A stretch of DNA of 64,000 nt from Viridothelium virens (lineage: Eukaryota; Ascomycota; Dothideomycetes; Trypetheliales; Trypetheliaceae): NCBI GenBank assembly GCA_010094025.1, contig ML991819.1, positions 171,763 through 235,762 of the forward strand, in the 5' to 3' direction. Numbering within the stretch: the first letter of the stretch is position 1; every line of letters starts with the position of its first letter. The notes under the pieces were generated by a model, which saw only the letters and a list, made by a program, of their open reading frames with translations, did not search any database and was not told the origin of the DNA. Position numbers and translations under genes: made by a program. Below, one piece after another: positions 23,190 through 35,188 of the stretch.

Positions 23190-24050
23190 TCATCCGAACG
23201 TTTTCTGATTGAATTCATTAATGATCGACCGCGCAGCTCTGACGATTTCGAGGCAGTCGGGAGAGTCAGAATGACAGCATAGAGAGACTTCGTGCTCTCC
23301 GATTGGCAGCTGTATTTTCTGTCCATTTATCGCCGTGACCGACGCTGTCTCAACTTGTTCGCGAATATGCTTTTGTGTCTCTTCTGCTGTCCACGCTCTG
23401 CTTTCTTCGTAAGTGTGAGTCAAACAATGGATTGAATAGAGAACGCACTTCTTTTTGCGGTCGATGACGAGAGTTTTATCGGAATTGTACTTGACGTCTC
23501 CGTATAGCTCTGCGGTGAATGGCAAACCCAGTTCCTTTGCTACTTCTTCATGACACGTTCCAGCCAATCCAAATACTCTGATGCCCTTCGGCACGCCGGC
23601 GTACACAGCTTTGCAAGTTTCTCTGTCACGATACATCATACCGTACAAGACGCCATGGGGTTTGACATGATTCAGCGGCAGACCTTCAACGTCGAGGAAA
23701 GCTTGGAGGGCCCCTATTTGATACCGAGTCATGGCCGTGAGCTCTTCCGGATACATTTTGATTTCGCGACGGCCGAAGCCTTGAACGTCTGGAAGGCCGG
23801 GGTGAGCGCCGACTGCAACGTTGTATTGCTTACAAAGAGCGACCGTCCGTTGCATGATCAAAGGATCACTATGGCGAATGTCAGTCTGTTCAGGTCTTTG
23901 AAAGGCCGACGGTGCTGGATACCCAGCGTGAAACCCGCAAGCCACGTTCGCGTGGTCAATCATCTGGATTAGTTCCTCATCAGGTCCACATTTGTAATTG
24001 CCATATGCTTCTCCTAGATCTACATTCATCATAACCTTGTGCCTGACCAT
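23190..24050 (-). CDS. lamB: LamB/YcsF family protein (PxpA-like, lactam utilisation)
   Basis: Two exons, 24050-23923 and 23868-23190, around a 54-nt intron (GTATCC...TAG), giving 268 residues. Removing the intron restores the family signature ACGFHAGDPLIMQ. The other landmarks are the N-terminal NVDLGEAYGNYKCGPDEEL, GAHPGLPDVQGFGRRE and HVKPHGVLY. The family covers bacterial PxpA (5-oxoprolinase subunit A) and Aspergillus nidulans LamB, required for growth on lactams such as 2-pyrrolidinone. PxpA works with PxpB and PxpC to open a cyclic amide using ATP. Both partners are present here as domains of the divergent neighbour, 433 bp away. Start: ATG at 24050 places the first beta-strand motif at residue ~8, as in homologues; the frame stays open further upstream. 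No signal peptide, so cytosolic. Function as a lactam-opening subunit is inferred from family and context. Confidence 0.88.
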   Translation of the reverse strand: MVRHKVMMNVDLGEAYGNYKCGPDEELIQMIDHANVACGFHAGYPAPSAFQRPEQTDIRHSDPLIMQRTVALCKQYNVAVGAHPGLPDVQGFGRREIKMYPEELTAMTRYQIGALQAFLDVEGLPLNHVKPHGVLYGMMYRDRETCKAVYAGVPKGIRVFGLAGTCHEEVAKELGLPFTAELYGDVKYNSDKTLVIDRKKKCVLYSIHCLTHTYEESRAWTAEETQKHIREQVETASVTAINGQKIQLPIGEHEVSLCCHSDSPDCLEIVRAARSIINEFNQKTFG

Positions 24051-24483
24051 TGTCACCCTGGGGATAAGAAGTGTCAAAGCAATCCTGCTCGTCTTCTCAG
24101 CCCTATTTGCTACCGGATTGGATTTTCTGTAATATGTCGTTTCTAGACCCTTGTCCTGGGAATTGGTAAGGTAGTCTACGGTAACAGGTGTCAAGCTGCC
24201 CCACCCTCTTCGGCTTATCGTCCCATCATCACGCCGAATTCAGCAAGCTGAGCGCGGTTGATGGTGATTCGACAGGCCATTAGTGTGTTTAGGTACCCAG
24301 GTATTTTCGCGACAGAGGAGCGAAAGCCTCTTATCTGGGACAGATGAAAGGCGGGGTTCCGGACAGCCATGACGGATAGCGTTGAAAGACGGCAAGATGG
24401 CTTTATGACAATGTGGATTCATCGTCAACAAGTACCAAAGGAAGAGTGCAGGTTTCTTGGTTCTTCTTATGGATTGAGGAGCG
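24051..24483. promoter_or_regulatory. Shared divergent promoter of the lamB-like and lamA-like genes
   Basis: 433 bp separate the two start codons. On the plus strand two reverse GATA motifs (CTTATCG 24214-24220 and CTTATCT 24330-24336) fit the HGATAR sites of the nitrogen regulator AreA/NIT2. Two reverse CCAAT boxes (ATTGG 24117-24121 and 24162-24166) are also present. Coordinated control by nitrogen limitation and a lactam or omega-amino-acid inducer is inferred. I cannot place a binding site for the specific activator AmdR. Confidence 0.6.
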
Positions 24484-27400
24484 ATGCAAAAAATTAACTC
24501 TCTGCTGATTGCAAACAGGGGGGAGATTGCGGTACGCACGTTTCTGGACTAGGTTCAAGCTCTGACGTCACCCTGTAAACAGCCTCACTAATCTTATTTC
24601 CCCTTCGTCTAATATCAGGTCCGTCTTGCACAAACGGGGAAGAAACTTGGTATCCGTACCATCTCCGTCTATTCGGAAGCTGACGCGGCCTCGAGCCATG
24701 TAAAAGCTGCAAACGAAGCTGTCTTGCTGTCGGGCAATAGCTCGACCGTTTACACAGATGGCGAACAAATTGTCAGGATTGCCAAGGAGAAACGTGTCGA
24801 CGCGATAATTCCGGGTTATGGATTTCTGTCGGAGAATGCAGAATTTGCACGTCAGGTCAAGGATGCTGACATTGCCTGGGTGGGTCCTTCACCTGAGGCA
24901 ATCGAAGCATTTGGCATCAAACACGTAGCTAGAGATCTTGCGGAGAAGGCTGGAGTACCAATTGTCCCTGGAACCAAAGGTCTTGTCGACAATGAAGATG
25001 ATGCGGTTGAGGCTGCACAAAGCCTCAGTTTCCCCGTAATGCTTAAGGCTACGGGAGGCGGCGGGGGTATGGGTCTTGTAACTTGCTCCACTGCTGAAGA
25101 GGTGAAGAATGGCTTTGAGACGGTCAAATCAAGGGGACAAACCCTCTTCAAGAACGCTGGCGTCTTCATTGAGCGGTATTATCCGTCAAGTCGACACATC
25201 GAGGTGCAAATCTTCGGCAATGGGCAAGGTGAAGCTATACATTTCGGTGAACGGGAATGCTCGATCCAACGAAGACATCAAAAAGTTATTGAAGAGTGTC
25301 CCAGTCCGTTCGTCGAAAAGCATGAAGGCATGCGCGAGAAACTCGGTGATGCAGCTGTGAGTCTTGCCAAGTCCATCAAATACGGCTCAGCGGGAACGAT
25401 CGAGTATCTCGTAGACGACAATACAGGGGACTTCTTTTTCCTGGAGATGAACACGAGACTGCAGGTCGAGCACGGAATCACTGAATTGTGTTACAACGTG
25501 GATTTAGTGGAACTTATGCTCAAGCAAGCAGATGCTGAGTTAGCAGGTACTGGTGGAATGTCTGTGGAAGAACTTCAGGCCTTGCAACCAAAAGGCCCAA
25601 ACGGCGCAGCCATCGAAGCTCGAGTTTATGCTGAAAACCCCTTACGAAACTATGCCCCTTCTCCTGGTCTTCTACAAGAGGTAGAATGGAAGGAGCTTGA
25701 GGGTAGCCGAATCGACACATGGGTATTTACTGGATCAAATGTGACGCCAAATTATGGTCTGGCTAACCCTCCGTGTAAGATGAAAGCTACAGCTGACTTC
25801 TGGTAGATCCTCTCATTGCCAAGGTCATGCATCACGCACCTTCGCGTGATAGAGCTATTCGTGGCATACATAATCTCTTATCCGAATCACGTATTTGCGG
25901 TCCTCCTACTAATCTTGAATTTCTGGCTACAATCGTTACCAACCAAGATTTCGAGTCTGGGCGTACTCTGACTAATTTCCTAGATTCTTTCACCTTTCAT
26001 GCGTCTGCTATCGACGTCCTCTCAGGAGGATCGTACACTCTAATCCAAGACTTAACTGGACGGCCTGCTGTTGGCAAGGGGATACCCCATTCAGGGGCTT
26101 TGGACCCTGTTGCTCTAAGTATTGGTAATATGCTGGTCGGGAATTCTAGGAGCACCGAAGGTCTTGAGATAACTCTGAGTGGCCCGGAGCTTCGTTTCGT
26201 CGGTCCTGCCATTATAGCCCTTTGCGGTGCAGATATGGATGCGTCGATAGACGGAACTCCGTTTCCGATGTGGACCAGGCGGAGGATCTGTGCAGGACAA
26301 AAATTGAATATTGGTAAAACCACCGCTGGAGGCTGCAGATCGTATCTTGCAGTCCACGGAGGTTTCCCGTCAGTGGCCACCTGCTTCGGATCCAAAAGCA
26401 CTTCTCCTGTCGTGAATATTGGAGGATATCAAGGCCGTTGCCTCGCACCTGGTGATCTGTTGGCGATTGCGAAAATTCTACCAGACCATCTTCTTCATGA
26501 TGTCATTCTACCCAAGCACTTGCGTCCGTCGTACACAAACAATTGGGAGATTATGGCCATGGTCGGTCCTCATGATGAAGGCTATATTGATCCTCAAGGG
26601 ATTGAGATGATATATAATACCCAATGGAAAGTCTCTCATAACGCTAGCCGGAGCGCAATTCGTCTGGTTGGACCAATACCAAAATGGGCCCGTAAGGACG
26701 GCGGTGAAGGAGGCGCACATCCCAGTAATGTTGTCGAGTACGGTTACAATCGAGGGGCTATGAATTTCACGGGTGATGAACCTTGTATCTTTTCTGAGGA
26801 CTGTCCAAATTTCGGCGGTTTCATCTCGTCCACTACAGTGATTCGTGCTGAGTTTTGGAAGCTTGGACAGATCAGAGCCGGTGACATGATTCGGTATCGA
26901 AGGGTTTCACTTGTCGACGCTTTGGTAGCCAGGGGTTCACTTGATGAGGTTCTTGATGCTATTGAGAATTCTCTCAGTGAAGACAAAGACCTCTCTAGCG
27001 TTTCAGTGAAATACCCCAGCGCCGTCGAATCAGATGACTGGGGCAAATCTATTATTTCAGAACGGGAGGCCAAGGGCAACCAACCAGCAATACGCTATCG
27101 GCAGGTCAGCTCAGATCCTTCTTGCCCTTCAACCCTCCTGAACTAAAATCGCATTAGGGTGGCGATGACTATCTCATCGTCCAATATGGCTTCGAGCAAT
27201 TCGACCTCAACCACCGCTGTCGTGTCTCCGCCCTTGAATCAGCTCTCCGCTCAACCACAACGCCCACCAGTATCCAGACACACCTAATCAACACTGTCGG
27301 CTGCTGTACTACCCTCACCATCTTCTACAATGGCTTTGCCCTCTCGCGTTTTGAGCTCGTGACCCACCTCCAAGCCCTTGAAGCCCGACTCGGCGACCTC

Positions 27401-28442
27401 TCCACCACCAAGGTCCCATGCCGCCGCTTCCGCCTCCCTATCACTTTTCATTCGCGCGAGCAAGATGAAGCCACGGCACGCTACATGGCCAACCAACGGC
27501 CTCATGCTCCCTACCTCCCGGATAACCTCGCCTTCGTCGCCCGTAATAATGCTCTCACTTCAGATCAGCTCAAGCACATCTATCTCACCCAAACTTTCAT
27601 GGCGGTTGTAGTTGGCTTCTTCTGTGGTAACACAGTCTCCCTCCCTGTCGATCCACGCTGTCGCCTATCAGCGCCGAAAATGAATCCCTCGCGCGTCTTC
27701 ACACCTGCTGGGACCGTGGGTTGGGCCGGCAGCTGCATGTCCATCTACCCTGTGGATTCTCCGGGGGGCTACCAGATGACCGGACGCACGATCCCGATTT
27801 TCGATCTGTACGGAGCAAAGCCTGGATTTGCGGAGAATCGTCCGTGGCTGTTTCGCGATTTTGACCTGCTGACGTATTACGAGGTTGACGAGGAGGAGAT
27901 GCGTGACTTGTTGAGGAAATGGAAGACAGGAAGATGGCTATGGAGTTGGGAGGAGATTGAATTCGACATGGAGGAGCATAATCGATTGCTGGTCGAGACT
28001 AAGGAGGAAGTAAAGGTGATAAGAGAGCGGCAGGCGGCGGCGCAAGAGGAGATGAATCAGGCGGAGGAGGAGAGTCTGAGAAGATGGAGGGAGGAGAAGG
28101 CCAAGAACAAGGTGGATGAGGCGACAGTGGAGAAGTTATTAGATGGTGAGTTCGAAGCATGCAAGGATGAAGAACCAATCGTTAATGCAAAGGTATTCAG
28201 ATTCCTCGATATTGACGGTGGAAGCTCCTGTCGATGCAAATGTGTGGAAAGTGGAAGTCGAGGAAGGAAAATTGGTCAAACCAGGACAGAGCGTTGTTGT
28301 CCTGGAAGCAATGAAGCTGGAAATTGCTGTGAAAGCACCGAATGATGCAACTACCGGGACAACTGTTGTTGAAAAACTGTTGGTAATGCCAGGTGATACT
28401 GTAAAAGCAGGCGGAAAGCTGGCCCTTCTCAGGAGGACGTGA
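24484..28442 (+). CDS. lamA: Urea carboxylase-like biotin enzyme (BC-PxpC-PxpB-BCCP), lamA-type
   Basis: Five exons: 24484-24531, 24619-25756, 25807-27104, 27158-28145 and 28201-28442; introns of 87, 50, 53 and 55 nt; 1237 residues. Residues 1 to ~455 form a biotin carboxylase (LLIANRGEIAVRLAQTG, KATGGGGGMGL, FFLEMNTRLQVEHGITE). About 464-790 is a KipA/PxpC domain (DLTGRPAVGKGIPHSGALD, ISGG-like blocks). About 828-1052 is KipI/PxpB (FTPAGTVGWAGS, SPGGYQMTGRTIPIFD). A ~100-residue charged helical linker follows, then a biotin carrier domain with the biotinylation motif EAMKLE (Lys1196). The order equals urea carboxylase, but there is no amidase (allophanate hydrolase) part as in DUR1,2. Pairing with a LamB protein suggests that the substrate is a lactam or 5-oxoproline rather than urea. 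The symbol follows the divergent lamA/lamB pair of A. nidulans and is less sure than the domain call. Confidence 0.88.
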
Positions 28443-28824
28443 TCTGTTCGTGGGCTGATTCCAAACAAGATACATTTTTGTCTCCACAGGCTCGGGAGGT
28501 CTCCTAGTCAAAACTACTCAAAATTTCACGGTGATTTTTTTTGGGATTTAACCAGGTAAAAGGACTGAAGACTGAAGATAGAGAAGGAACGGCAAACAAA
28601 AGAGGCTACCTATAGAGTAAAATATTCTATTTCGCCACCGTATGTGAGGCGTTCCCCCGGCAATCTTTCCGCTGAGTACCCCGTTCACGCATGAATTCTG
28701 TCCCTCCTCTATACAAACCCGAACCCTAGAAATACACATCGTTTCGCAATGACCCATTACGTCAGTAGTCATATGTTCGCTCAATACAGAGAGGGAGGCC
28801 CTCTACCCAAGACTCCAGCCTGCC
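28443..28824. other. Convergent 3' intergenic region
   Basis: 382 nt between the stops of the lamA-like gene and Vid28. No feature is recognised; it should hold both 3' UTRs. Confidence 0.5.
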
Positions 28825-31800
28825 CTATTCCCTCATCTCGCCAACGGAACCCCTGCTCAATCCCCCCCGATACCCAACACCGCTCTGCGGTCCCTCTGCC
28901 AGATCCCGGATCTGCCCTGCGGCCATCCTCGCCTTCTCTCTCACATCCGCAACCGCATCCTGCTCCAGCGCTCTCGTCCGCTCCTCCATGCCCAGATATT
29001 GGAGCTCCTTTGCGCGGTGCCGGGCAGATGGGCCATCCGCACTATCCTCCACCCACAAGAGGTTCGTCACCAGCTGCACGCAGTGGCCGCGGACTCTCGG
29101 ATCCGCGTGGACGAAGTGCGGCAGCACGGCCTGGAGTAGCGATTTCTGCGCGATGACCTGTTGGAGGTGTTTCGGGCGGCCGGCGGCTAGATGGACGAGG
29201 ACGAGTATGGTGGCGTTGATGATTTCGGGTGGTTGATAAAAGGGAGTTTGATTCGATTGCTGGGCGGCGCTGGTGGTGGTTATAGGAGGGCTGGGAGAGA
29301 TGGCCGGGACGCCGAAGGAGAAGCGTTTTGGAATCGATGAGGTGGTGTGATTGGTGAGGCCGGAGGCGGGCGATGGTGAAAAGGTCGAGCGAGGACGGAG
29401 TTTGGAAAGGAGGATGTCGAAGACGCGAGCAGAGCCAATGTTTTGGTAAACATGGTCGATCATGTCTGGGCAGGTGGCACCGTTGATGAGGTTGCGAAGG
29501 AAGTCGAGGGCTTGTTCTTGGATCTGAAGATCGTCGCGGCGAGCTAGAATAATGGGGTTTTGTTCGGCATTCTTGAACACTCTCAACCGCGATTTGTGGA
29601 GATTAGTGCTTGTACTTCGGAGATTGCTGGGTTTGCTAAGGGTCCCCATGTCGTCGGTCATGGCGTCTTCGTCTTCTTGTTCTTCATCATCCGAATCTTC
29701 CATTTCCATTGACTGCTCAACTGCATTGAGCAAATCTACTTGCTCGCCTGCAGCATTCGATACACCCATTGATGCAGTAGGATACTGATTTTGTCCTGCT
29801 TGATCCTCCCCGGTCAGGATCTGTACAAGTAGCCCGGTCCCGAAATCATGCAGGCATTTTGTCTTTCCGTCAAATGGAGATTTTAAAATCACATGCTTGA
29901 GAGCCCACAAAGATAGATAGCGAAGCGTCGGGTTTGATGACCGGGCATGCTCAACCAATCTGTCCATGGTACCGGTAGACATCAACGTGTCCATCTCTTT
30001 ATTTGAGGAGATGTTATTGTTGTTACTAGTCGATGAATCGGAGTCTTGCATTGGACTACCTGGGGCCGAAAGATTGATGATTACATCAGTTGCTGAGAGC
30101 TTTATTTCTAGGATAGGATGCTTCAGGAGTTCGTATATTGGTTTGCCAATGCCTGCGTCGGTCAAATTCGTACGTAGTACACTGATCGAGCGAGCGAGTG
30201 TCCTTGCTGCGTAACATGCAGCTAGAATCACTCTGACTGGATTGCCATTTCGAGTGAAGTTGCTACCATTATTTGTCTTTATCCCTGAATATGAATATGG
30301 TTTCAAAGAGTCAATCAAGTAAGGAGTGATGGCGTTTTTCGCGACCTCCTTTCGGTGGTCCTCGATAAGTCCAGCCATTGCACCCAAAGCTCTCAAGGCA
30401 CCTTCCCTGCAGCGCTCTACATGAACTTGCCTTAAAGATAGACCGGGCATGCCGATCGAAGTGGAGCCTGCCAGGTCTGTATCACCCCCGAGCACTGAAT
30501 CTGAATCTGGCGACCACAGGGGCTTTGCAGGGGAAACAGCGTTGAAAGTGGCCTTGAGTAATTGCGCAAGCTTCTTGATCACCCCTGCATCTTGAGCAGC
30601 TGTTTGAAGAATTTTACTCTCATCGACTAAAGCAGCCAAGGCGAAAGGGGCTCGCTCTTGGACTAAAAGCTTCTCACGGTCCCGCACAAGATTCAGTGAA
30701 TGATCCGCCGATGAAGGTGAGCGGAGATATGGACTCGAGTTGTGGTCAATCATTTTGACAAGGATGGGTATACCGAGGAAAGCCAGCACTCGTTCTCGGG
30801 TACCATTTGACGTGTTGATGCGTGGGTCCAGAGAGTTTGATCCTAGCACACCAGCAACAGACTTCAGCAACCAGAGCGCCGTAATCCTTGTTAATCCCTC
30901 CTCCGATCTGGCAATGTGAAGAAGCCAGGCAAACATGGGGCTATCTAAATCATCGGAGGATAAAGGCCTTTCAGGGGATGCTCGCGACGTATCTCGCGGA
31001 GTGCCGTAGTGATTTCCATAGCCTGGGAATGCTCTAGAAAACCCACTTTCGCCCTTTTTTTGCGGATTAGGGATTTGTGGGAGAAGTCGCTCTAAAGGGT
31101 TAATTTGCAGTGGTGTCGAAAGACCACCAAGGAAAGGTCCGGCGTTCAGAGCAGGCGGTTGTGGCCGGTACGTGGGAAACACGGCGACGATGGAGGGGGA
31201 ATAAAGAAATCGAGCGGTTCGATATTTCGAGCCCTCCACGATTCCACGGATAGCCTCGAGATATATACTCAGATCGGACTTTGGTGGGGGAGAGGGAAGG
31301 GTAGCAATGACTGCCGCGTCGACACCAGGAAGCACATAGCCAAGCTGAATGATGAGTGCGGCTAATCGAGAGCTCAATCCGTCGAGGATTCCAGCCCTAA
31401 CGAGAACATTTTGATAGTATTCTTGTTGACAGGTTCTGGCGATCAATTGAACGACCAGGGATACTTCCCGGGGATAAAAGGGCAATGCCAAGATCTCATT
31501 AAACGTAGCAGCGACTGCTCGAGAGCTCAGCGCAGTAGTGAGCTCCTTTCCTACTGGATAATGTTCGGTTTGATGTGGGAAATCTGGGATCAATTGTACG
31601 GTGTCCGCGATAACTATGAGTGTACGAAGTGCCGCGACGATAATTCGAGGCGGTGATTTGGTGGGAATAATGCAATCAAATAGAGGAGAGAGCGTTCCGG
31701 CTTTGATCAGAGGAGAGACGAATGAAGGACCTCCTATCATATTGTTAACTTGCTTCATTGTTGATGGTTCTTAACGTACCTTGCGCAATACTCTCCGTGA

Positions 31801-32089
31801 CCATTATTGCTTGGAGTCTTATCTCCTCTTGGTCGCTCCATTCTGAACCGTCAAATTGTCTATCCGTATGCCCGTTGACTTCATGCGTCCCTCTCTTGCC
31901 GCCTGCGTTGAGTGATGCCTCGAGAATTTGGACAAGAGAATTTGTCAGCCCCTGCTTAAGAGCAATCGCTTTTTTTTGGTCATGTCCTGTCAATTCATTC
32001 TTGACATGCTTGAGCGCGGCGATCTGAGCTGTGGGTGACGTCGGGTTTCGAAGTTCTTCTAGAATCACGGCCGAAGCAGAACGTACCAT
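28825..32089 (-). CDS. VID28: Armadillo-repeat protein Vid28/Gid5 (ARMC8 homologue)
   Basis: Two exons, 32089-31780 and 31733-28825, around a 46-nt intron (GTACGT, GTTAAC branch site, TAG) that joins IAQ|GGPSFVSPL; 1072 residues. The N-terminus (LRNPTSPTAQIAALKHVKNELTGH) matches the ARMC8/Vid28 start. The rest is almost wholly alpha-helical repeats of ~40 residues with hydrophobic heptads (LVQLIARTCQQEYYQNVLVR, LRYLSLWALKHVILKSPFDG, VLPHFVHADPRVRGHCVQLV). An acidic insert (MEMEDSDDEEQEDEDAMTDD) lies near residue ~790. Vid28/Gid5 is the substrate-receptor-holding scaffold of the GID/CTLH E3 ubiquitin ligase, which in yeast degrades gluconeogenic enzymes when glucose returns. Start: ATG at 32089 is the first Met; the frame is open but Met-free for a further ~65 codons upstream, so a longer or differently spliced 5' end is possible. 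Confidence 0.87.
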
Positions 32090-32810
32090 GGTGGCGATGG
32101 ATGCTCTAGGGATGTATTCAGCGTTAGACTCAATGAAGCATGCAAGAGTACGGATAGCGTGTCGTACAGAAATACGCAAGTCAGTCCCGAAAGGTGATGA
32201 ACTGGTTAGAAGGCTCACAACTGCGTTGAAGATCGCCCCAAAGTAAACGACTATAATGGCCGTAACGACCTCAGCCGGATTGACTCCTTACACAGGACTT
32301 CATGGAGTAGTCTCGGTCCACACACCAAATGGAAGAACGGCCAGGTTATGTCGGTGGGAATGACGCTTTGCTTTCAGGCTCCAGCTAAGTGGTAATCATA
32401 GTGGCGGTCGTTGCCTCGTACATCGGACGTTATTCCGACCGGATTCAGCATTAATATCGAAACGTCCATGGGAGGTAGCTTAAACCTAAATACCGGCCTC
32501 GTAGACGGCGTAAGTCTCGAAGCATATCAACATAAATTAAATTACTAGCATCCGAAAAATTAGCTACCCAAATACATTTACAAGAATCGCCGCCTTGGTC
32601 ATTGGCGTTATTGGACGTTTAGATACGTCAAAATCTCATTCGATATCCGACCCATACCGATTGCTTGGCCACTCCTTCGACTCCCAAGCTTAAACAAGGA
32701 AACAGCACGGGTGTTGAGAGACTAGGGCGCAGTCGAACGCTAAAGTCCCTCAAATTTCGCAGTGAGCTACAGTTCAGGCAGTCGCGTGGGTGGTCTAATT
32801 TCGCGATCAT
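32090..32810. other. Intergenic region upstream of Vid28
   Basis: 721 nt between the Vid28 start and the cyclin stop. The part next to Vid28 is an open extension of its frame without a Met. The middle (32500-32580) is AT-rich. No separate gene is recognised. Confidence 0.5.
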
Positions 32811-34008
32811 TCAACTCGCTTCATCGCTGAGTGAGATGTCGCTGTCTTCGTTTTCGCCCTCGCTAGCTGCAGCTGTTCCCTCTCCAATGCAGTATCCTTC
32901 GCTGCGATCTACTAGATTACGATAGTAACTCTCCAGGACCTCTGGTTGCGGCACTATCTTCCACTGGACCCTACTCAGGAATTCCAGCTCCAGCAGCGCC
33001 AATTCCCGCACGCTGACACCTCCGACGCGAGCGTAAGTATTATTAGTCCAGAAACTATCGCTGAGCCCTTTCGAAGCAACCGTTGCAGCTGTGATTAAGA
33101 ACCGATGGACGGTAAGGCTGCTTATGGTAAAGGCCGGATAGTAGGAATAAAGACGATCGATGTAGAAGACCATTGAAAGAAGAATTGGTGGTGGTAATGT
33201 TGCGTGAACAATCAAACGTATGAGGTAGTCGTGCACAGATATGCCAGGGGGCGCTCTAAAGACATTCCGGTCATTTACGTGGTCGCGGAGCAATCAAGCT
33301 GCTCCCAACTCACCTAGAGTGAAACCTTGTAAGCCCACCATCTTGCAACGGGATTGCATCGTTCGTTCGGATCAATTCCATGAGCATATCGGCTATCACC
33401 GTGCCCAGGTCTCTAACATCGCAGTCTTCATACCGGATGGGCATAGGCTTCATGGCTGGGGCATCTGGCCTGGGACGTTTCGGGGTAGCCGGTCGGGGCT
33501 GGTTTGAGGGAGTAACCGGCTGGTGCACAACATCTTGAGAGGGAGATGGGTTGCCTGTCACTACCGATTCGGGATCAACGCGTGGGTTTGGTTTTGGTGG
33601 GTCGTGAGGAAGAGTTGCGTGTGGAGAGCCAGACTCAGCTCTACGCTTGCTTGGTGTATGAGCCGGCGGCGGAGGCACACTTGTCGTTGGTCTTCCCTGG
33701 AGCGGCAGCTCCGTATCCCTTGCAGCGACAGACGCACTTGTCTTCTGTGGTGAATACTGCGTCGCAGCATCCACCATTCGTTTGAGCAAAGGCGAAGTCT
33801 GTGAAGAAGTGGAGACGGTTTGTGGGATGATTGGACCGGCAGAAGCCGGGAGCCCGGTCGAGCGGTGAGGTGATGCTATCTGCTGGTGCGAAGAGCGACG
33901 GGGTAGTCGTGGGGAGTGGGAGACATTATACGGTCGAGCATGGAAAGGCTGTTTTGGAGAGGAGGCAGCCGAATAGCTCGGAGATGGTGACTGGGAGGAA
34001 GTCAACAT
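32811..34008 (-). CDS. PHO80: Pho80/PREG-type cyclin
   Basis: Two exons, 34008-33314 and 33255-32811, around a 58-nt intron (GTGAGT...TAG) that joins FHSR|APPGISVHDYL in frame; 379 residues. The N-terminal ~190 residues are low complexity, rich in Ser, Pro and Gln. The cyclin box starts at YEDCDVRDLGTVIADMLMEL and contains LTRFHSRAPPGISVHDYLIR, PPPILLSMVFYIDRLYSYYP, TVHRFLITAATVASKGLSDS and ALLELEFLSRVQWKIVP, all characteristic of Pho80 and Neurospora PREG. The C-terminus is an acidic Ser/Glu tail. Pho80-type cyclins pair with the Pho85 kinase and keep the phosphate-starvation response off when phosphate is plentiful. Other Pho85 cyclins with the same box cannot be excluded. ATG at 34008 is the first in frame. 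Confidence 0.9.
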
Positions 34009-35188
34009 CACGTCGAGCGCGCGGACGCGCTTCCTCCCTCTTCCTTCTGATCTCGTTCAACACCAGGGTTTGGAATAGTGACGCGCATATCGTGGGGCCC
34101 CGCAAGGACTTGAGCGAAAAATGGCGAATGCGGTGTTGAGGACTCGAATGATCTACAAGGGCCAAGCAAGATCTGACCGTCAAGAGACGGTCCAGACAAG
34201 ATGCAAGTGGCGACAGAATCGAGCAGTGTCGGCTGTCTGAAAATTGTCTGACGAGCAGGTGGAGGCATCGATGATTCTTCAAGCTTGGGCTGGTGGATGC
34301 ACATCTGCTGGCAATGCCCGTGGTGATAGGCCAGAACTTCTGCCCGCCCAAAGCGGTGAGCAAGCTGTGTGATACTCTAAAGCTTAATCGCTACACGGGA
34401 CATTACTTGTTTAAATTATGGGACGTCTACTTTGCTGAAGTGATTATTACATCGTTATGGTTAGTCAATCTCTTGACCTTGCTTCACGGATATTTTGAAG
34501 TGGGCTCTGACAGACTCCTAGCCGGGGTGAACATGTGAGCTAAACATGATCTATCGTCTGAGTAGCTTCACTATATAGAATTTTCTCGGGAGTCAGACAC
34601 TCTCCCTTGTCAGCTAGAGCTTGTTCAATTTTTATACGAGAATAAGGTATGCTACCGCGCACTAAAGGCGTTGGCCGGGATGATTTGCTGTATCCACTCC
34701 TATGCTTGTTCTGTAAAATCTCGGACGTTCCAACTGGTTCCCGACAAGAACATCTAACGACGACTTAACAGGGTTCTTCTCAAGAGTCGGTAGAAAAGCT
34801 AGATTTTGAACTCGGTTCCTGCCCCGTACCAGGAGTACAGCCTCTCATAGACTTCGAGCAAGGACTGAGGAGCTGTACGAGAGCGACGAATATAAATTTG
34901 CTAGGAGGGAGCCTATGTGACTCCTTAGAGGTGATACGTAAGCGAGCTGATCGTGTTTATACCCCATTTAGACCAGAGAGGCCGTAATAGACTCCCAGCA
35001 AGGGCTTAGAAATTGGGCATGAGCAATGAGTGAGATTCTCTCTCGAGGGTGCGAAAGCGTCCCTACTAAGAGGCAGCGGAGATGCTAACAATTAATGATA
35101 TTCCTGCCCGGTATAATAAGCAGGGCTATCGATGAGCTTTCTACGTGAGGTTAGAAGATCGGCTACCTCCATTGTCATCAAGACCGGT
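34009..35188. other. Intergenic region, no gene recognised
   Basis: 1.18 kb between the cyclin start and the F-box stop. It holds the cyclin promoter. From about 34540 on, the sequence has many stops in all frames and no repeat or RNA gene I can identify. Confidence 0.5.

Noticed and set aside
24484-28442. Reading the large biotin enzyme as a complete urea amidolyase (DUR1,2)
   Set aside because: There is no amidase-signature domain before or after it; the biotin carboxylase starts at residue 1 and the next gene is unrelated.
34008-34304. 98-codon minus-strand frame ending at the cyclin start
   Set aside because: Its frame differs from the cyclin, no splice sites join them, and Pho80 needs no further N-terminal domain.
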